From Algoriphagus aestuariicola (GTDB taxonomy: Bacteria > Bacteroidota > Bacteroidia > Cytophagales > Cyclobacteriaceae): a DNA stretch of 64,000 nt. Location: NCBI RefSeq assembly GCF_017254835.1, contig NZ_JAFKCW010000004.1:587266-651265 (forward strand), written 5' to 3'. Shown here piece after piece: positions 18,792 to 30,100 of the stretch (its first letter is position 1; each line of letters begins with the position of its first letter). Both the position numbers and the translations under genes were made by a program. The notes under the pieces were generated by a model. It made no database searches. It was given only the letters and a program-made list of their open reading frames with translations, and had not been told where the DNA came from.

Positions 18792-19979
18792 ATGGCAAAA
18801 GCAACCTTCGACCGTTCCAAGCCGCACGTTAATATCGGTACGATTGGACACGTAGACCATGGCAAAACAACCCTGACTGCCGCCATCACTACCGTATTGG
18901 CTAAAAAAGGTCTTTCTGAATTGAGAGATTTCTCTTCAATCGATAACGCTCCTGAAGAGAAAGAGAGAGGTATCACTATCAATACTTCTCACGTAGAATA
19001 TCAGACTGAAAAAAGACACTACGCTCACGTAGACTGTCCAGGTCACGCTGACTACGTTAAAAACATGGTTACTGGTGCTGCCCAGATGGACGGTGCTATC
19101 CTTGTAGTCGCTGCAACTGACGGACCTATGCCACAGACCAGAGAGCACATCCTTTTGGCTCGTCAGGTAGGTGTTCCTCAGCTGGTTGTTTTCTTGAACA
19201 AAGTCGACATGGTTGACGACCCTGAATTGCTTGAGCTTGTTGAAATGGAAGTGAGAGAATTGCTTTCTTTCTACGAGTTTGACGGTGATAATATCCCAGT
19301 GATCGCAGGTTCTGCACTTGGTGCATTGAACGGTGAAGAGAAGTGGGTTGACACTGTAATGCAGTTGATGGACGCAGTTGATTCTTACATTCCTCTCCCA
19401 GAGCGTTTGATCGACAAAGACTTCTTGATGCCTGTTGAGGACGTATTCTCCATCACTGGTCGTGGTACTGTAGCTACCGGTCGTATCGAGAGAGGCGTTA
19501 TCAACTCTGGTGAGCCAGTTGAAATCATCGGTATGGGTGCTGAAGGTCTTAAGTCTACCGTTACTGGTGTTGAGATGTTCCGTAAAATCCTCGACAGAGG
19601 TGAAGCTGGTGACAACGTAGGTTTGCTTTTGAGGGGTATTGAAAAATCTCAAATCAAGCGTGGTATGATCATCTGTAAGCCAGGATCTGTGAAGCCTCAC
19701 GCTCACTTCAAGGCTGAAGTTTACGTACTTTCAAAAGAAGAAGGTGGACGTCACACTCCATTCTTCAACAAATATAGACCTCAGTTCTACCTTAGAACAA
19801 CAGACGTAACTGGCGAGATCAAACTTCCAGCAAACGTGGAAATGGTTATGCCAGGTGATAACGTGACTATCGAAGTTACCTTGTTGTCAGCAGTTGCATT
19901 GGAGAAAGGTTTGAGATTCGCAATCCGTGAAGGTGGCCGTACAGTGGGCGCCGGACAGGTTACCGAAATCCTAGACTAA
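18792..19979 (+). CDS. tuf: elongation factor Tu
   Basis: This 395-residue GTPase delivers aminoacyl-tRNA to the ribosome. Motifs are the P-loop [10 protein letters not shown], switch [23 protein letters not shown], the guanine motif NKVD, and the domain II and III signatures [13 protein letters not shown] and [24 protein letters not shown]. It is co-transcribed with three tRNAs from the promoter at 18323 and closed by a strong hairpin. It is not located next to fusA, unlike the enterobacterial str operon. Codon choice is strongly biased, as expected for a highly expressed gene. Confidence 0.99.
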   Translation: MAKATFDRSKPHVNIGTIGHVDHGKTTLTAAITTVLAKKGLSELRDFSSIDNAPEEKERGITINTSHVEYQTEKRHYAHVDCPGHADYVKNMVTGAAQMDGAILVVAATDGPMPQTREHILLARQVGVPQLVVFLNKVDMVDDPELLELVEMEVRELLSFYEFDGDNIPVIAGSALGALNGEEKWVDTVMQLMDAVDSYIPLPERLIDKDFLMPVEDVFSITGRGTVATGRIERGVINSGEPVEIIGMGAEGLKSTVTGVEMFRKILDRGEAGDNVGLLLRGIEKSQIKRGMIICKPGSVKPHAHFKAEVYVLSKEEGGRHTPFFNKYRPQFYLRTTDVTGEIKLPANVEMVMPGDNVTIEVTLLSAVALEKGLRFAIREGGRTVGAGQVTEILD

Positions 19980-20001
19980 ACTGACTTAGTATAAGAACAC
20001 G

Positions 20002-20031
20002 ATGCGATCCCAAATTATTTTGGGATCGCAT
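20002..20031 (+). terminator. terminator after tuf
   Basis: A 13-bp perfect stem (ATGCGATCCCAAA / TTTGGGATCGCAT) with a 4-base loop, 22 bp after the tuf stop. Its right arm abuts the TTTG that forms the -33 box of the next promoter, so terminator and promoter share bases. Confidence 0.8.
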
Positions 20032-20061
20032 TTGTTTCTAAAGACTTTATTCCTAATTTTG
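20031..20061 (+). promoter_or_regulatory. promoter for tRNA-Trp-secE-nusG-rplKAJL
   Basis: TTTG (20031-20034), 19 bases, TAATTTTG (20054-20061): identical boxes and spacing to the promoter at 18323. It starts directly on the tuf terminator and lies 28 bp before tRNA-Trp. Confidence 0.8.
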
Positions 20062-20089
20062 CGTTCCCATTCGCGGGGCGTTCATTCAC

Positions 20090-20160
20090 ACGGGCATAGT
20101 TCAATGGCAGAATAGCGGTCTCCAAAACCGTTGATGGGAGTTCGAATCTCTCTGCCCGTG
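20090..20160 (+). tRNA. tRNA-Trp (CCA)
   Basis: A 71-base tRNA with acceptor stem ACGGGCA / TGCCCGT, discriminator G, D arm TAGTTCAATGGCAGAA, anticodon loop CTCCAAA (anticodon CCA) and T arm GAGTTCGAATCTC. It is the first gene of the secE-nusG transcript, 17 bases before secE. Confidence 0.96.
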
Positions 20161-20177
20161 CAGCAAGTAAGTAGACT

Positions 20178-20366
20178 ATGAATCTTAAAAACTTTGTCCT
20201 CGAGTCTTATGACGAAATGAAAAACAAGGTCACTTGGCCGAAGTTTTCATTCCTTCAAAATAGTGCCGTATTGGTGTTGGTAGCATCTCTGATCTTCGCA
20301 CTTTTCATTGGTGCTGTGGATTTGGGGTTTGAGAACATCATGACATGGTTTTATGATTTATTCTAA
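20178..20366 (+). CDS. secE: preprotein translocase subunit SecE
   Basis: This 62-residue protein is the small clamp subunit of the SecYEG translocon. It has the short single-span form: an amphipathic helix with the conserved EMKNKVTWPK (about 14-23), then one membrane segment (ASLIFALFIGAVDLGFENIM). It sits between tRNA-Trp and nusG, its normal bacterial neighbour. Confidence 0.95.
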   Translation: MNLKNFVLESYDEMKNKVTWPKFSFLQNSAVLVLVASLIFALFIGAVDLGFENIMTWFYDLF

Positions 20367-20379
20367 TTGACATTACAGA

Positions 20380-20937
20380 ATGGCTGAACATAAGTGGTAC
20401 GTACTCAGGGTAGTAGCGGGGCAGGAGAAAAAGACCAAGGCTTACCTGGACAATGAAATCCAGCGGGAGAAAATTGGGGAGTTTATTCCTGAAGTCCTGA
20501 TTCCCTCTGAGAAGGTATATGAGATGCGCAATGGTAAGAAGAGGGTCAGGGAAAGAAACTTTTTTCCCGGCTACGTTCTGGTCAACGCGGATCTTTCCAA
20601 TGGGGAAGCCAATCACGTAATAACGAGTATCCCGGGTGTTATCGGGTTTCTTGGATCAAACCAGGGGGGAGCTTCCAAAACCCCTGAGCCATTACGACAG
20701 TCGGAGATCAACCGTATCTTAGGTAAGGTTGAGGAGATTGACGAGTTTGCCGAGAAGCAGGATACGCCATTTATAGTCGGAGAAGCCGTAAAAGTAATGG
20801 ACGGCCCATTCAGTGGATTTACCGGGACAATTGAGGAGATATTTGAGGAGAAGAAGAAGCTTAATGTTATGGTTAAGATCTTCGGCCGAAATACTCCAGT
20901 AGAGTTAAACTTTATACAAGTAGAAAAACAAGACTAA
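20380..20937 (+). CDS. nusG: transcription termination/antitermination protein NusG
   Basis: This 185-residue protein binds RNA polymerase and couples it to Rho or the ribosome. The NGN domain is at the N-terminus ([20 protein letters not shown]) with the central [12 protein letters not shown], and the KOW domain is at the C-terminus ([21 protein letters not shown]). Gene order secE-nusG-rplK is the classical one; only 3 bases separate it from rplK. Confidence 0.98.
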   Translation: MAEHKWYVLRVVAGQEKKTKAYLDNEIQREKIGEFIPEVLIPSEKVYEMRNGKKRVRERNFFPGYVLVNADLSNGEANHVITSIPGVIGFLGSNQGGASKTPEPLRQSEINRILGKVEEIDEFAEKQDTPFIVGEAVKVMDGPFSGFTGTIEEIFEEKKKLNVMVKIFGRNTPVELNFIQVEKQD

Positions 20938-20940
20938 GCA

Positions 20941-21384
20941 ATGGCTAAGGAAATCACTGGTTATGTAAAACTACAGGTGAAAGGTGGCCAGGCTAACCCG
21001 TCGCCTCCAGTAGGTCCAGCTCTTGGTTCCAAGGGTTTGAACATCATGGAGTTCTGTAAGCAGTTCAATGCCCGTACCCAAGATAAAATGGGTACCGTGC
21101 TACCGGTTCTGATTACGGTTTTTTCTGACAAATCTTTCGAGTTCGTAGTAAAAACTCCTCCAGCTGCAAACATGCTGTTGGAAGCTGCGAAACTGAAGGG
21201 TGGTTCGGCTGAACCAAACAGAAAGAAAGTAGGATCTGTTACCTGGGATCAGGTAAGAGTGATTGCTGAGACGAAAATGCCTGACCTGAATGCTTTCAAA
21301 GTAGAATCTGCCATGAAAATGGTAGCTGGTACTGCACGAAGCATGGGTATCACTGTATCTGGTAAAGCCCCTTGGGAAGTATAA
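20941..21384 (+). CDS. rplK: 50S ribosomal protein L11
   Basis: This 147-residue protein belongs to the GTPase-associated centre. It has the N-terminal [24 protein letters not shown] and the C-terminal rRNA-binding domain ending in [10 protein letters not shown]. It starts 3 bases after nusG and is followed by rplA after 10 bases. Confidence 0.98.
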   Translation: MAKEITGYVKLQVKGGQANPSPPVGPALGSKGLNIMEFCKQFNARTQDKMGTVLPVLITVFSDKSFEFVVKTPPAANMLLEAAKLKGGSAEPNRKKVGSVTWDQVRVIAETKMPDLNAFKVESAMKMVAGTARSMGITVSGKAPWEV

Positions 21385-21394
21385 ATAAAAAACA

Positions 21395-22093
21395 ATGGCT
21401 AAGTTAACAAAAAAGCAAAAAGAAGCTCTTTCTAAGTACGACGCAAGCCAAATGTACTCCCTGGAGGCAGCTTCTTCACTGGTTAAGGAAATTACCATGA
21501 CCAAGTTTGACGCTTCTGTAGACGTCGATGTCCGTTTGGGCGTTGATCCTCGTAAAGCAGATCAAATGGTTAGAGGTGTGGTAGCACTACCTCATGGTAC
21601 TGGCAAAGACATCAAAGTATTGGTTCTTTGTACTCCTGACAAAGCAGCAGAAGCAACCGAAGCAGGTGCAGACTACGTAGGTTTGGACGATTACATTGCC
21701 AAAATCGAAGGCGGATGGACTGACGTAGACGTCATCATCACTATGCCTAACGTAATGGCAAAAGTAGGTAGGTTAGGTAGAGTATTGGGTCCTCGTGGCT
21801 TGATGCCAAATCCTAAATCAGGAACCGTTACTCTGGAAGTAGGCAAAGCAGTAAGAGAAGTAAAAGCCGGTAAGATCGACTTTAAGGTCGACAAATTTGG
21901 AATCATCCATGCCGGTGTAGGTAAAGTGTCTTTCTCTCCTGAGCAAATTCAGGAGAACGTAAAAGAGCTGATCTCTACCATCTCTAAGTTGAAGCCTTCT
22001 TCTTCAAAAGGTACATATTTCAAAAGCATTCATTTGTCAAGCACAATGTCTCCGGGTATTGCTGTAGACAAGGGTAGCATTCAAGGTATTTAA
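21395..22093 (+). CDS. rplA: 50S ribosomal protein L1
   Basis: This 232-residue L1-stalk protein has the diagnostic [22 protein letters not shown] and, near the end, [18 protein letters not shown]. It joins rplJ through a TAATCATG junction. Confidence 0.98.
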   Translation: MAKLTKKQKEALSKYDASQMYSLEAASSLVKEITMTKFDASVDVDVRLGVDPRKADQMVRGVVALPHGTGKDIKVLVLCTPDKAAEATEAGADYVGLDDYIAKIEGGWTDVDVIITMPNVMAKVGRLGRVLGPRGLMPNPKSGTVTLEVGKAVREVKAGKIDFKVDKFGIIHAGVGKVSFSPEQIQENVKELISTISKLKPSSSKGTYFKSIHLSSTMSPGIAVDKGSIQGI

Positions 22094-22095
22094 TC

Positions 22096-22638
22096 ATGAC
22101 TAGAGACGAAAAGAAAGTTATAATCGACAGTCTGACTGAGAAGCTGAAGGAAAACCCTTTCTTCTACATCACTGACGCTTCAGGATTCTCCGTAGCTCAA
22201 GTGAACGCGTTCAGAAGAACTTGCTTCGAGAAAGGTGTGGAGTACAAAGTGTACAAAAACACCCTAATCGCCAAAGCTCTTGAAAATCTGGATGCTGACT
22301 ACTCCAAATTGGTGGGGGGTGCATTGAAAGGGTTCTCTGGAATTATTTTCTCAAAAGAGACTAGTAACCTTCCAGCAAAAGTATTGCTGGATTTCAGAAA
22401 GAAACAAGGTAAAAAAGAGACTAGACCGGTATTTAAAGGTGCAGGGATCGACTCAGACGTGATTCTGGGCGAGAACAACCTCGAAATGCTGTCTAACCTC
22501 AAGTCTAAGCAAGAATTGCTGGGTGATCTTATCGGATTGCTTCAGTCTCCTGCTAAAAATCTCGTCGCTGCATTGCAGTCTGGACAGAACAACATCACTG
22601 GTGTTCTTAAGACTCTTGCTGATCGGGAAGCAAAATAA
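22096..22638 (+). CDS. rplJ: 50S ribosomal protein L10
   Basis: This 180-residue protein is the base of the L12 stalk. It has the N-terminal helix region with FFYITDASGFSVAQVNAFRR and the C-terminal stalk helix. It starts just 2 bases after rplA, so there is no room for the long L10-binding leader found between these genes in enterobacteria. Confidence 0.97.
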   Translation: MTRDEKKVIIDSLTEKLKENPFFYITDASGFSVAQVNAFRRTCFEKGVEYKVYKNTLIAKALENLDADYSKLVGGALKGFSGIIFSKETSNLPAKVLLDFRKKQGKKETRPVFKGAGIDSDVILGENNLEMLSNLKSKQELLGDLIGLLQSPAKNLVAALQSGQNNITGVLKTLADREAK

Positions 22639-22679
22639 TCTTATCAAATCATTCAAAAACAAATTAAATAATTAATACA

Positions 22680-23066
22680 ATGGCAGATCTTACACAACTT
22701 GCAGAACAGTTAGTGAACTTGACTGTAAAAGAAGTAAAAGAATTGACAGATATCCTTAAGGACCAGTATGGCATCGAGCCTGCTGCAGCTGGTGCTGTAA
22801 TGGTAGCTGGTGGTGCTGGCGCTGGCGCTGGTGAAGCTGCTGCTGAAGAGGAAAAAACTTCTTTCGATGTAATCCTTAAAGCTGCTGGAGCATCTAAGCT
22901 TGCAGTGGTGAAATTGGTTAAAGAATTGACCGGTCTTGGATTGAAAGAAGCGAAAGATCTTGTTGACGGCGCTCCTAAAGCCTTGAAGGAAGGTATCGCT
23001 AAGGACGAAGCTGAAGCGTTGAAAAAGTCTCTTGAAGAGGCTGGTGCTGAAGTAGAGATCAAGTAA
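22680..23066 (+). CDS. rplL: 50S ribosomal protein L7/L12
   Basis: This 128-residue factor-recruiting stalk protein has an N-terminal dimer helix ([21 protein letters not shown]), a hinge rich in Ala/Gly (residues about 35-60), and a C-terminal domain with [27 protein letters not shown] hairpin follows before rpoB, so rplL can be made in excess of the polymerase subunits. Confidence 0.98.
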   Translation: MADLTQLAEQLVNLTVKEVKELTDILKDQYGIEPAAAGAVMVAGGAGAGAGEAAAEEEKTSFDVILKAAGASKLAVVKLVKELTGLGLKEAKDLVDGAPKALKEGIAKDEAEALKKSLEEAGAEVEIK

Positions 23067-23103
23067 TTTGGCGATTTCGGCCCTCTAGGTTCGAAATCAG
23101 CCC

Positions 23104-23132
23104 AAAGACCTGACTAAACTAGTCAGGTCTTT
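23104..23132 (+). terminator. attenuator hairpin between rplL and rpoB
   Basis: A 13-bp perfect stem (AAAGACCTGACTA / TAGTCAGGTCTTT) with a 3-base loop is followed by TCCTGTTT, not a long T run. I saw no clear promoter for rpoB downstream, so partial termination, as at the enterobacterial rplL-rpoB gap, is the likely role. Confidence 0.65.
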
Positions 23133-23222
23133 TCCTGTTTATGCTCAGGTTAAAAATTGCATTATTTCAAGTGATAATTGTCACTTTCCGGTATTAAATT
23201 TCACCATAAACTATACACTACC

Positions 23223-26200
23223 TTGGCTATCAAGAATCAAACCGAAAGGAAAAGTTTCTCCTCCATTAAGGTGGTCAAAGACTATCCCGATTTTCTCGAT
23301 ATCCAGCTGCAGTCCTTCAAGGACTTTTTCCAGCTGGATACCCCAGCAGAGAAGCGACGGGCAGATGGCTTGTTCAAAGTTTTCGCCGAAAACTTCCCGA
23401 TCAGTGATTCCAGAGAGAATTTTACACTGGAATTCATCGATTATGCAGTAGACCCGCCCAAGTACAGCGTGGAAGAGTGCATAGACAGGGGACTGACCTA
23501 TTCTGTTCCGCTCAAAGCAAAGTTGAGATTGCTTTGCCACGACGAAGACAACGAGGATTTCGAAACAATCGAGCAAGAGGTGTTCCTTGGCAATTTGCCC
23601 TACATGACCGAAAAGGGCTCCTTTGTAATCAATGGGGCAGAGCGTGTGATTGTATCCCAACTTCACCGTTCCCCGGGTGTGTTCTTTGCGCAAAGCAAAC
23701 ACACCAACGGTACCAAACTCTACTCTGCCAGAATTATTCCTTTCAAAGGTTCTTGGATCGAGTTTGCGACAGACATCAACAATGTCATGTATGCTTACAT
23801 CGACCGTAAGAAAAAGTTCCCGGTTACCACGCTCTTGAGGGCGATCGGCTACGGCTCTGATAAGGATATTCTCGATCTGTTTGGTCTTTCTGAGGAAGTG
23901 GCTGCTACAAAAGCTGCCCTGAAGAAGGCCGGAGGAAGAAAGCTTGCAGCTAGGGTTTTGAGAACCTGGGTAGAAGATTTCGTGGATGAAGATACTGGTG
24001 AGGTAGTCTCCATCGACAGAAATGAAGTGTTACTTGAGCGTGACACTGTTCTTACTGAAGAAGACATCGAAATGATCTTGGATTCTGGCTCCAAATCCAT
24101 CATTCTCCACAGAGAGGATGTGAACGTGGCCGACTTCTCGATCATCTACAATACATTACAAAAAGACAATTCCAACTCTGAGAAAGAGGCGGTAGAGGTA
24201 ATCTATCGTCAACTGAGAAACACCGAGGCTCCTGATGAGGCTACTGCCCGCGAGGTAATCCAAAGCTTGTTCTTCTCGGACAAGCGTTACGATCTTGGTG
24301 AAGTTGGACGTTATAGAATAAACAAAAAACTCGGACTGAACATCGAGCCTGAGAAGATTGTATTGACCAAGGAGGACATCATTTCCATCGTGAAATACCT
24401 CATCGGTTTGATCAACTCAAAGGCAGTAGTCGATGACATTGACCACTTGTCCAACAGACGAGTGAGAACTGTAGGTGAGCAGCTTTACAGCCAGTTCGGA
24501 GTAGGTTTGGCCAGAATGGCAAGAACGATCCGTGAACGAATGAACGTTCGTGACAATGAAGACTTCAAACCAGTCGACTTGATCAATGCCCGCACGCTTT
24601 CTTCCGTGATCAACTCCTTCTTTGGCACCAACCAGCTTTCTCAGTTCATGGACCAGACCAACCCGCTCGCGGAGTTGACTCACAAGAGAAGACTTTCGGC
24701 TTTGGGTCCAGGTGGTCTTTCCAGGGAAAGAGCAGGTTTCGAGGTTCGTGACGTTCACTACACGCACTATGGCCGTTTGTGTACGATCGAAACTCCTGAA
24801 GGTCCAAACATTGGTTTGATCTCTTCTCTCTGCGTTCACGCGAAAGTGAACTCCATGGGATTCCTGGAGACTCCTTATAGAAAGGTGAAGGATGGTAAAG
24901 TCGGTATGAAGCCTGAGGAAATTGTTTTCCTCACCGCGGAAGAAGAAGATAACCACAACATCGCGCAGGCAAATGCTCCTTTGGATGAGGCCGGTACTTT
25001 TGTCAACGAAAAAGTGAAGGCCAGATTCGAAGGTGACTTCCCGGTTTTGGAGCCTAGCGAAATCTCCTATATGGACGTTGCGCCAAACCAGATCGTATCG
25101 GTAGCTGCATCCTTGATTCCGTTCTTGGAGCACGATGATGCTAACCGTGCCTTGATGGGATCCAACATGCAACGACAAGCAGTACCCTTATTGAAAGCTG
25201 AAGCTCCAATCGTGGGTACAGGTTTGGAAGGCAAAGCAGCTATTGACTCTAGGGCCCTGATCATAGCAGAGGCAAATGGTGTGGTTGAGTTCGTGGACGC
25301 GAAGAAAATCACCATCAAGTACGATCTGACTTCAGACGAGCTTTTGGTGAACTTCACCAACGAATACAAAACTTACGATTTGATCAAGTTCCGAAGAACT
25401 AACCAAGACACCACGATCAACTTGACTCCTTTGGTACTCAAAGGACAGAAAGTAGAGAAAGGCCAAGTTTTGGTAGAAGGCTATTCCACCAACAAGGGTG
25501 AGCTTGCTTTGGGTAAAAACCTGAAAGTAGCCTACATGCCTTGGCAAGGATACAACTTCGAGGATGCGATCGTAATCTCCGAGCGTGTAGTTCGTGAGGA
25601 CATCTTTACTTCCATCCACGTGGAAGAGTTCCAACTTGAAGTTCGTGATACCAAACGTGGTGAAGAAGAATTGACTTCTGAGATTCCGAACGTGTCTGAA
25701 GAGGCCGTGAAGCACTTGGACGAAAACGGTATCATCCGTATTGGAGCCGAAGTGAAGGAAGGCGACATCATCATCGGTAAGATCACTCCTAAGGGAGAAA
25801 CTGATCCGACTCCTGAAGAGAAACTTTTGAGAGCGATCTTTGGTGACAAAGCTGGTGATGTAAAAGATGCATCTTTGAAAGCTTCTCCATCCTTGAATGG
25901 CGTGGTAATCGAGACCAAACTCTTCTCCAGACCTAAGAAGGACAAAGACAATAGAGCGAAGTCTAAAGCCGAAGTTGAGAAACTGAAGGCAAAATATTCC
26001 AAAGACCTTTTGGGTATCAGAGCCAAGATGATCAACAAGCTCGTGACCATTCTGGATGGCAAAACCTCTCAAGGTGTAAGACACAAGTTTGGCGATGAGA
26101 TCATCAGCAAAGGCGTGAAATTCAACCTGAAGAACATTGAAAACAACCTCTTCCCTGCTAAGAACCCTTACAGAGACGAGTCTAACTACAATGTTCCAGA

Positions 26201-27098
26201 GGAAGCAAACTTGGTTTCTGACATCATCTTGGATGACTGGACTGAAGACGCACACACCAACTCACTCATTGTGAAATTGGTGAAGAACTACACCAATTCC
26301 AGAAACGAAATCTCTGGCCTGTTCAAGCGTGACAGATTTACGCTGGAAGTTGGAGACGAATTGCCAGCTGGAATCGTGAAGCTTGCCAAAGTTTACATCG
26401 CCAAGAAGCGCAAGCTGAAAGTGGGTGATAAAATGGCGGGTCGCCACGGTAACAAAGGTATCGTCGCCAGAATCGTAAGAGACGAGGACATGCCTTTCTT
26501 GGAAGACGGAACGCCAATGGACATCGTGTTGAACCCACTTGGGGTACCTTCCCGAATGAACATCGGACAGATCTTCGAGACCGTTTTGGCTTGGGCTGGA
26601 CAGAAGACAGGCAAGAAATTCGCCACTCCAATCTTCGATGGGGCTTCATTGGATGAAGTTTCTGCCGAATTGGAAGCAGCGGGAGTGCCAGCTTATGGAC
26701 GTACCTACCTCTACGACGGTCTTTCCGGAAACAAGTTTGACCAGCCGGTCACTGTAGGTGTAGCCTACATGCTGAAGCTGGGCCACTTGGTTGACGACAA
26801 GATGCACGCCCGTTCCATCGGTCCATACTCGCTCATTACCCAGCAACCATTGGGTGGTAAGGCGCAGTTTGGGGGACAGCGTTTCGGAGAGATGGAAGTG
26901 TGGGCTCTTGAGGCATTCGGAGCATCCCACGTACTTCAGGAGATCCTGACTGTCAAGTCTGATGACGTAATCGGTAGAGCAAAAGCTTACGAAGCTATTG
27001 TGAAGGGTGAAAACCTTCCTAAGCCAAACATCCCTGAATCATTCAATGTATTGGTTCATGAGTTGAGAGGCTTGGCTCTTGAAATTACCCTGGATTAA
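23223..27098 (+). CDS. rpoB: DNA-directed RNA polymerase subunit beta
   Basis: With a TTG start at 23223 the protein has 1291 residues and begins [15 protein letters not shown], which fits other Bacteroidota RpoB proteins. The longer reading from a TTG at 23178 adds 15 residues with no family likeness; no ATG fits near the start. The rifampicin region reads [20 protein letters not shown] and continues [20 protein letters not shown]. The C-terminal region has [12 protein letters not shown] and [20 protein letters not shown]. It forms the catalytic core with RpoC, encoded 46 bases downstream. Confidence 0.97.
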   Translation: MAIKNQTERKSFSSIKVVKDYPDFLDIQLQSFKDFFQLDTPAEKRRADGLFKVFAENFPISDSRENFTLEFIDYAVDPPKYSVEECIDRGLTYSVPLKAKLRLLCHDEDNEDFETIEQEVFLGNLPYMTEKGSFVINGAERVIVSQLHRSPGVFFAQSKHTNGTKLYSARIIPFKGSWIEFATDINNVMYAYIDRKKKFPVTTLLRAIGYGSDKDILDLFGLSEEVAATKAALKKAGGRKLAARVLRTWVEDFVDEDTGEVVSIDRNEVLLERDTVLTEEDIEMILDSGSKSIILHREDVNVADFSIIYNTLQKDNSNSEKEAVEVIYRQLRNTEAPDEATAREVIQSLFFSDKRYDLGEVGRYRINKKLGLNIEPEKIVLTKEDIISIVKYLIGLINSKAVVDDIDHLSNRRVRTVGEQLYSQFGVGLARMARTIRERMNVRDNEDFKPVDLINARTLSSVINSFFGTNQLSQFMDQTNPLAELTHKRRLSALGPGGLSRERAGFEVRDVHYTHYGRLCTIETPEGPNIGLISSLCVHAKVNSMGFLETPYRKVKDGKVGMKPEEIVFLTAEEEDNHNIAQANAPLDEAGTFVNEKVKARFEGDFPVLEPSEISYMDVAPNQIVSVAASLIPFLEHDDANRALMGSNMQRQAVPLLKAEAPIVGTGLEGKAAIDSRALIIAEANGVVEFVDAKKITIKYDLTSDELLVNFTNEYKTYDLIKFRRTNQDTTINLTPLVLKGQKVEKGQVLVEGYSTNKGELALGKNLKVAYMPWQGYNFEDAIVISERVVREDIFTSIHVEEFQLEVRDTKRGEEELTSEIPNVSEEAVKHLDENGIIRIGAEVKEGDIIIGKITPKGETDPTPEEKLLRAIFGDKAGDVKDASLKASPSLNGVVIETKLFSRPKKDKDNRAKSKAEVEKLKAKYSKDLLGIRAKMINKLVTILDGKTSQGVRHKFGDEIISKGVKFNLKNIENNLFPAKNPYRDESNYNVPEEANLVSDIILDDWTEDAHTNSLIVKLVKNYTNSRNEISGLFKRDRFTLEVGDELPAGIVKLAKVYIAKKRKLKVGDKMAGRHGNKGIVARIVRDEDMPFLEDGTPMDIVLNPLGVPSRMNIGQIFETVLAWAGQKTGKKFATPIFDGASLDEVSAELEAAGVPAYGRTYLYDGLSGNKFDQPVTVGVAYMLKLGHLVDDKMHARSIGPYSLITQQPLGGKAQFGGQRFGEMEVWALEAFGASHVLQEILTVKSDDVIGRAKAYEAIVKGENLPKPNIPESFNVLVHELRGLALEITLD

Positions 27099-27144
27099 TT
27101 TGGCTCAAGGGGCGGGCACCGCCCTGAACATATCTCAAAACATT

Positions 27145-30100
27145 ATGTCGTTTAGAAAAAATAAAAAACTCAACAACGATTTCTCCCGAGTGACCATCAG
27201 CTTGGCCTCTCCAGAATCCATTCTGGACAGCTCCAATGGTGAGGTAACTCAGCCAGAGACCATCAACTACAGAACCTATAAGCCTGAAATGGGTGGTTTG
27301 TTCTGCGAGAGGATCTTTGGTCCGGTCAAAGACTGGGAATGTCATTGTGGTAAATACAAGCGCATCCGTTACAAAGGCATTATTTGCGACCGTTGCGGTG
27401 TGGAAGTGACTGAGAAAAAAGTTCGTCGTGAGCGAATGGGACACATCGAATTGGTGGTGCCGGTAGCACACATCTGGTACTTCAAGTCCCTTCCAAACAA
27501 AATCGGCTACCTGCTGGGTCTTCCAACCAAGAAATTGGATCAGATCGTGTATTACGAGCGATATGTGGTAGTACAGGCTGGAGTGAAGGCAGAAGAAGGT
27601 GTTCAGTATCTCGACTTCTTGACTGAGGACGAATACTTGGACATTATGGACAAGCTTCCAAAGGAAAACCATACTTTGGATGACGAGGATCCTACCAAAT
27701 TCATCGCTAAGATGGGCGCTGAGGCTTTGGAGATGTTGTTGGCAAGATTGGATCTCGATGACCTTTCCTACTCTCTTCGTCACCAAGCCGCAACTGACAC
27801 TTCTCAGCAGAGAAAAGCAGAAGCTTTGAAGCGACTTAAAGTGGTAGAAGCATTCCGTGATGCCAGAACCCGTATCGAAAACCGTCCAGAGTGGATGGTA
27901 GTAAGAATGGTTCCTGTAATTCCACCGGAATTGCGTCCATTGGTTCCTTTGGATGGCGGTAGATTCGCTACTTCTGACTTGAACGACTTGTACAGAAGAG
28001 TAATCATCCGTAACAACCGTCTGAAGAGATTGATCGATATCAAAGCTCCAGAGGTGATCTTGAGAAACGAGAAGCGTATGCTACAGGAAGCTGTGGATTC
28101 ACTGTTCGACAACTCCAGAAAAGTAAATGCGGTAAGATCCGATGGTAACCGTGCTTTGAAATCCCTTTCTGACATGTTGAAAGGTAAGCAAGGTCGATTC
28201 CGTCAAAACTTGCTCGGTAAGCGTGTGGATTACTCCGGTCGTTCTGTAATCGTAGTAGGTCCAGAGCTGAAACTGCACGAATGTGGTCTTCCTAAAAATA
28301 TGGCAGCGGAGCTTTTCAAACCATTTATCATCAGAAAACTGATCGAAAGAGGGATTGTTAAGACCGTAAAATCTGCCAAGAAAATCGTTGATCGTAAAGA
28401 TCCAGTGGTTTGGGATATTTTGGAAAACGTATTGAAAGGACACCCTGTGCTCCTAAACCGTGCCCCAACTCTTCACAGATTGGGTATCCAAGCGTTCCAA
28501 CCAAAATTGATCGAAGGAAAAGCGATCCAACTTCACCCACTGGTATGTACTGCATTCAACGCCGACTTTGACGGTGACCAGATGGCGGTTCACGTACCAC
28601 TTGGACACGAGGCGATCTTGGAAGCTTCTACTTTGATGCTTTCTGCTCACAACATCCTTAACCCTGCGAACGGTGCACCTATTACTGTACCATCTCAAGA
28701 CATGGTTTTGGGTCTTTACTATGTGACCAAAGGCAAAAAATCAACTCCTGAAGAGGTAGTAGCTGGCGAAGGTATGACTTTCTACAGCACTGAAGAAGTG
28801 ATCATTGCATTGAACGAAGGCAAAATCTCCAAGCACGCGAATATCAAGTGTAAGGTGAAAGTAAGAACTGCCGAAGGCGAGATCAAAGATCAAATCATCG
28901 AAACTGTTGCTGGTCGATTGATCTTTAACCAGTTCGTGCCTGAGGAAGTTGGTTATGTCAACGAACTATTGACTAAGAAAAAGCTTCAGCAGATTATCGC
29001 TGAGGTAGTAAAAGTTTGTGGTATCGCCCGTACTGCGCAGTTCTTGGATGATATCAAGCATCTAGGATTCCAGATGGCATACCAAGGTGGTCTCTCTATG
29101 GGTCTTAACGACGTTATCATCCCAGAGGAAAAAGAGCCAATGATCGCGAAAGCGAAAGAGGAAGTGGACCAAGTATGGAACAACTACCTCATGGGTCTGA
29201 TCACCGACAACGAACGTTACAACCAAGTAATTGATATCTGGACTCGTACCAACTCTCATTTGACTAACAATCTGATGAAGAAGATGGAAGAGGATAAGCA
29301 AGGATTCAATGCTATCTACATGATGATGCACTCCGGTGCCCGTGGTTCCAGAGAGCAGATTCGTCAGTTGGGTGGGATGAGAGGTCTGATGGCTAAGCCG
29401 CAGAAAAACCTTCAAGGTTCTGTTGGTGAAATCATCGAAAACCCAATCCTTTCAAACTTCAAAGAGGGTCTGGACGTATTGGAGTACTTCATTTCTACTC
29501 ACGGTGCTCGTAAGGGTCTTGCGGATACGGCTTTGAAAACTGCCGATGCGGGTTACTTGACTCGTCGTTTGGTAGACGTAGCACAAGATATGATCATCAC
29601 CGAGGAGGATTGCGGTACGTTGAGAGGTTTGGTGGTTCAGCCGTTGAAAGACAACGATGAAATCGTCGAGCCACTTTCTGAGCGAATCCTTGGAAGAGTC
29701 TCTGTACACGATGTCTATGATCCAGTAACAGATCAATTGATCGTTCCTGCTGGAGTTGAAATCGGTGATGAGGTTGCCAAGATGGTGGATGAGTCCGCAA
29801 TCGAAGAGGTAGAAATCAGATCGGTCTTGACTTGCGAAACTCGCAGAGGTGTCTGTGCGAAGTGCTACGGAAGAAACTTGGCTACTGGCAAGATGGTACA
29901 ATCCGGTGAGTCTGTAGGTGTAATCGCCGCGCAATCTATCGGTGAGCCAGGTACCCAGCTTACCTTGAGAACCTTCCACGTGGGTGGTACTGCTTCCAAC
30001 ATGGCGGTAGATGCATCCATCCCGGCGAAGTTTGATGGGGTGATTGAATTCGAAGAAGAACTGAGATTCATCGAGACGACCAACAAAGACGGTGAGGCAA

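Noticed and set aside
25332-26255. 307-codon minus-strand frame inside rpoB
   Set aside because: A shadow of rpoB with no recognisable domain or start context; other long antisense frames in tuf (18936-19706) and rpoC (29452-30234, 30523-31365) are rejected for the same reason.
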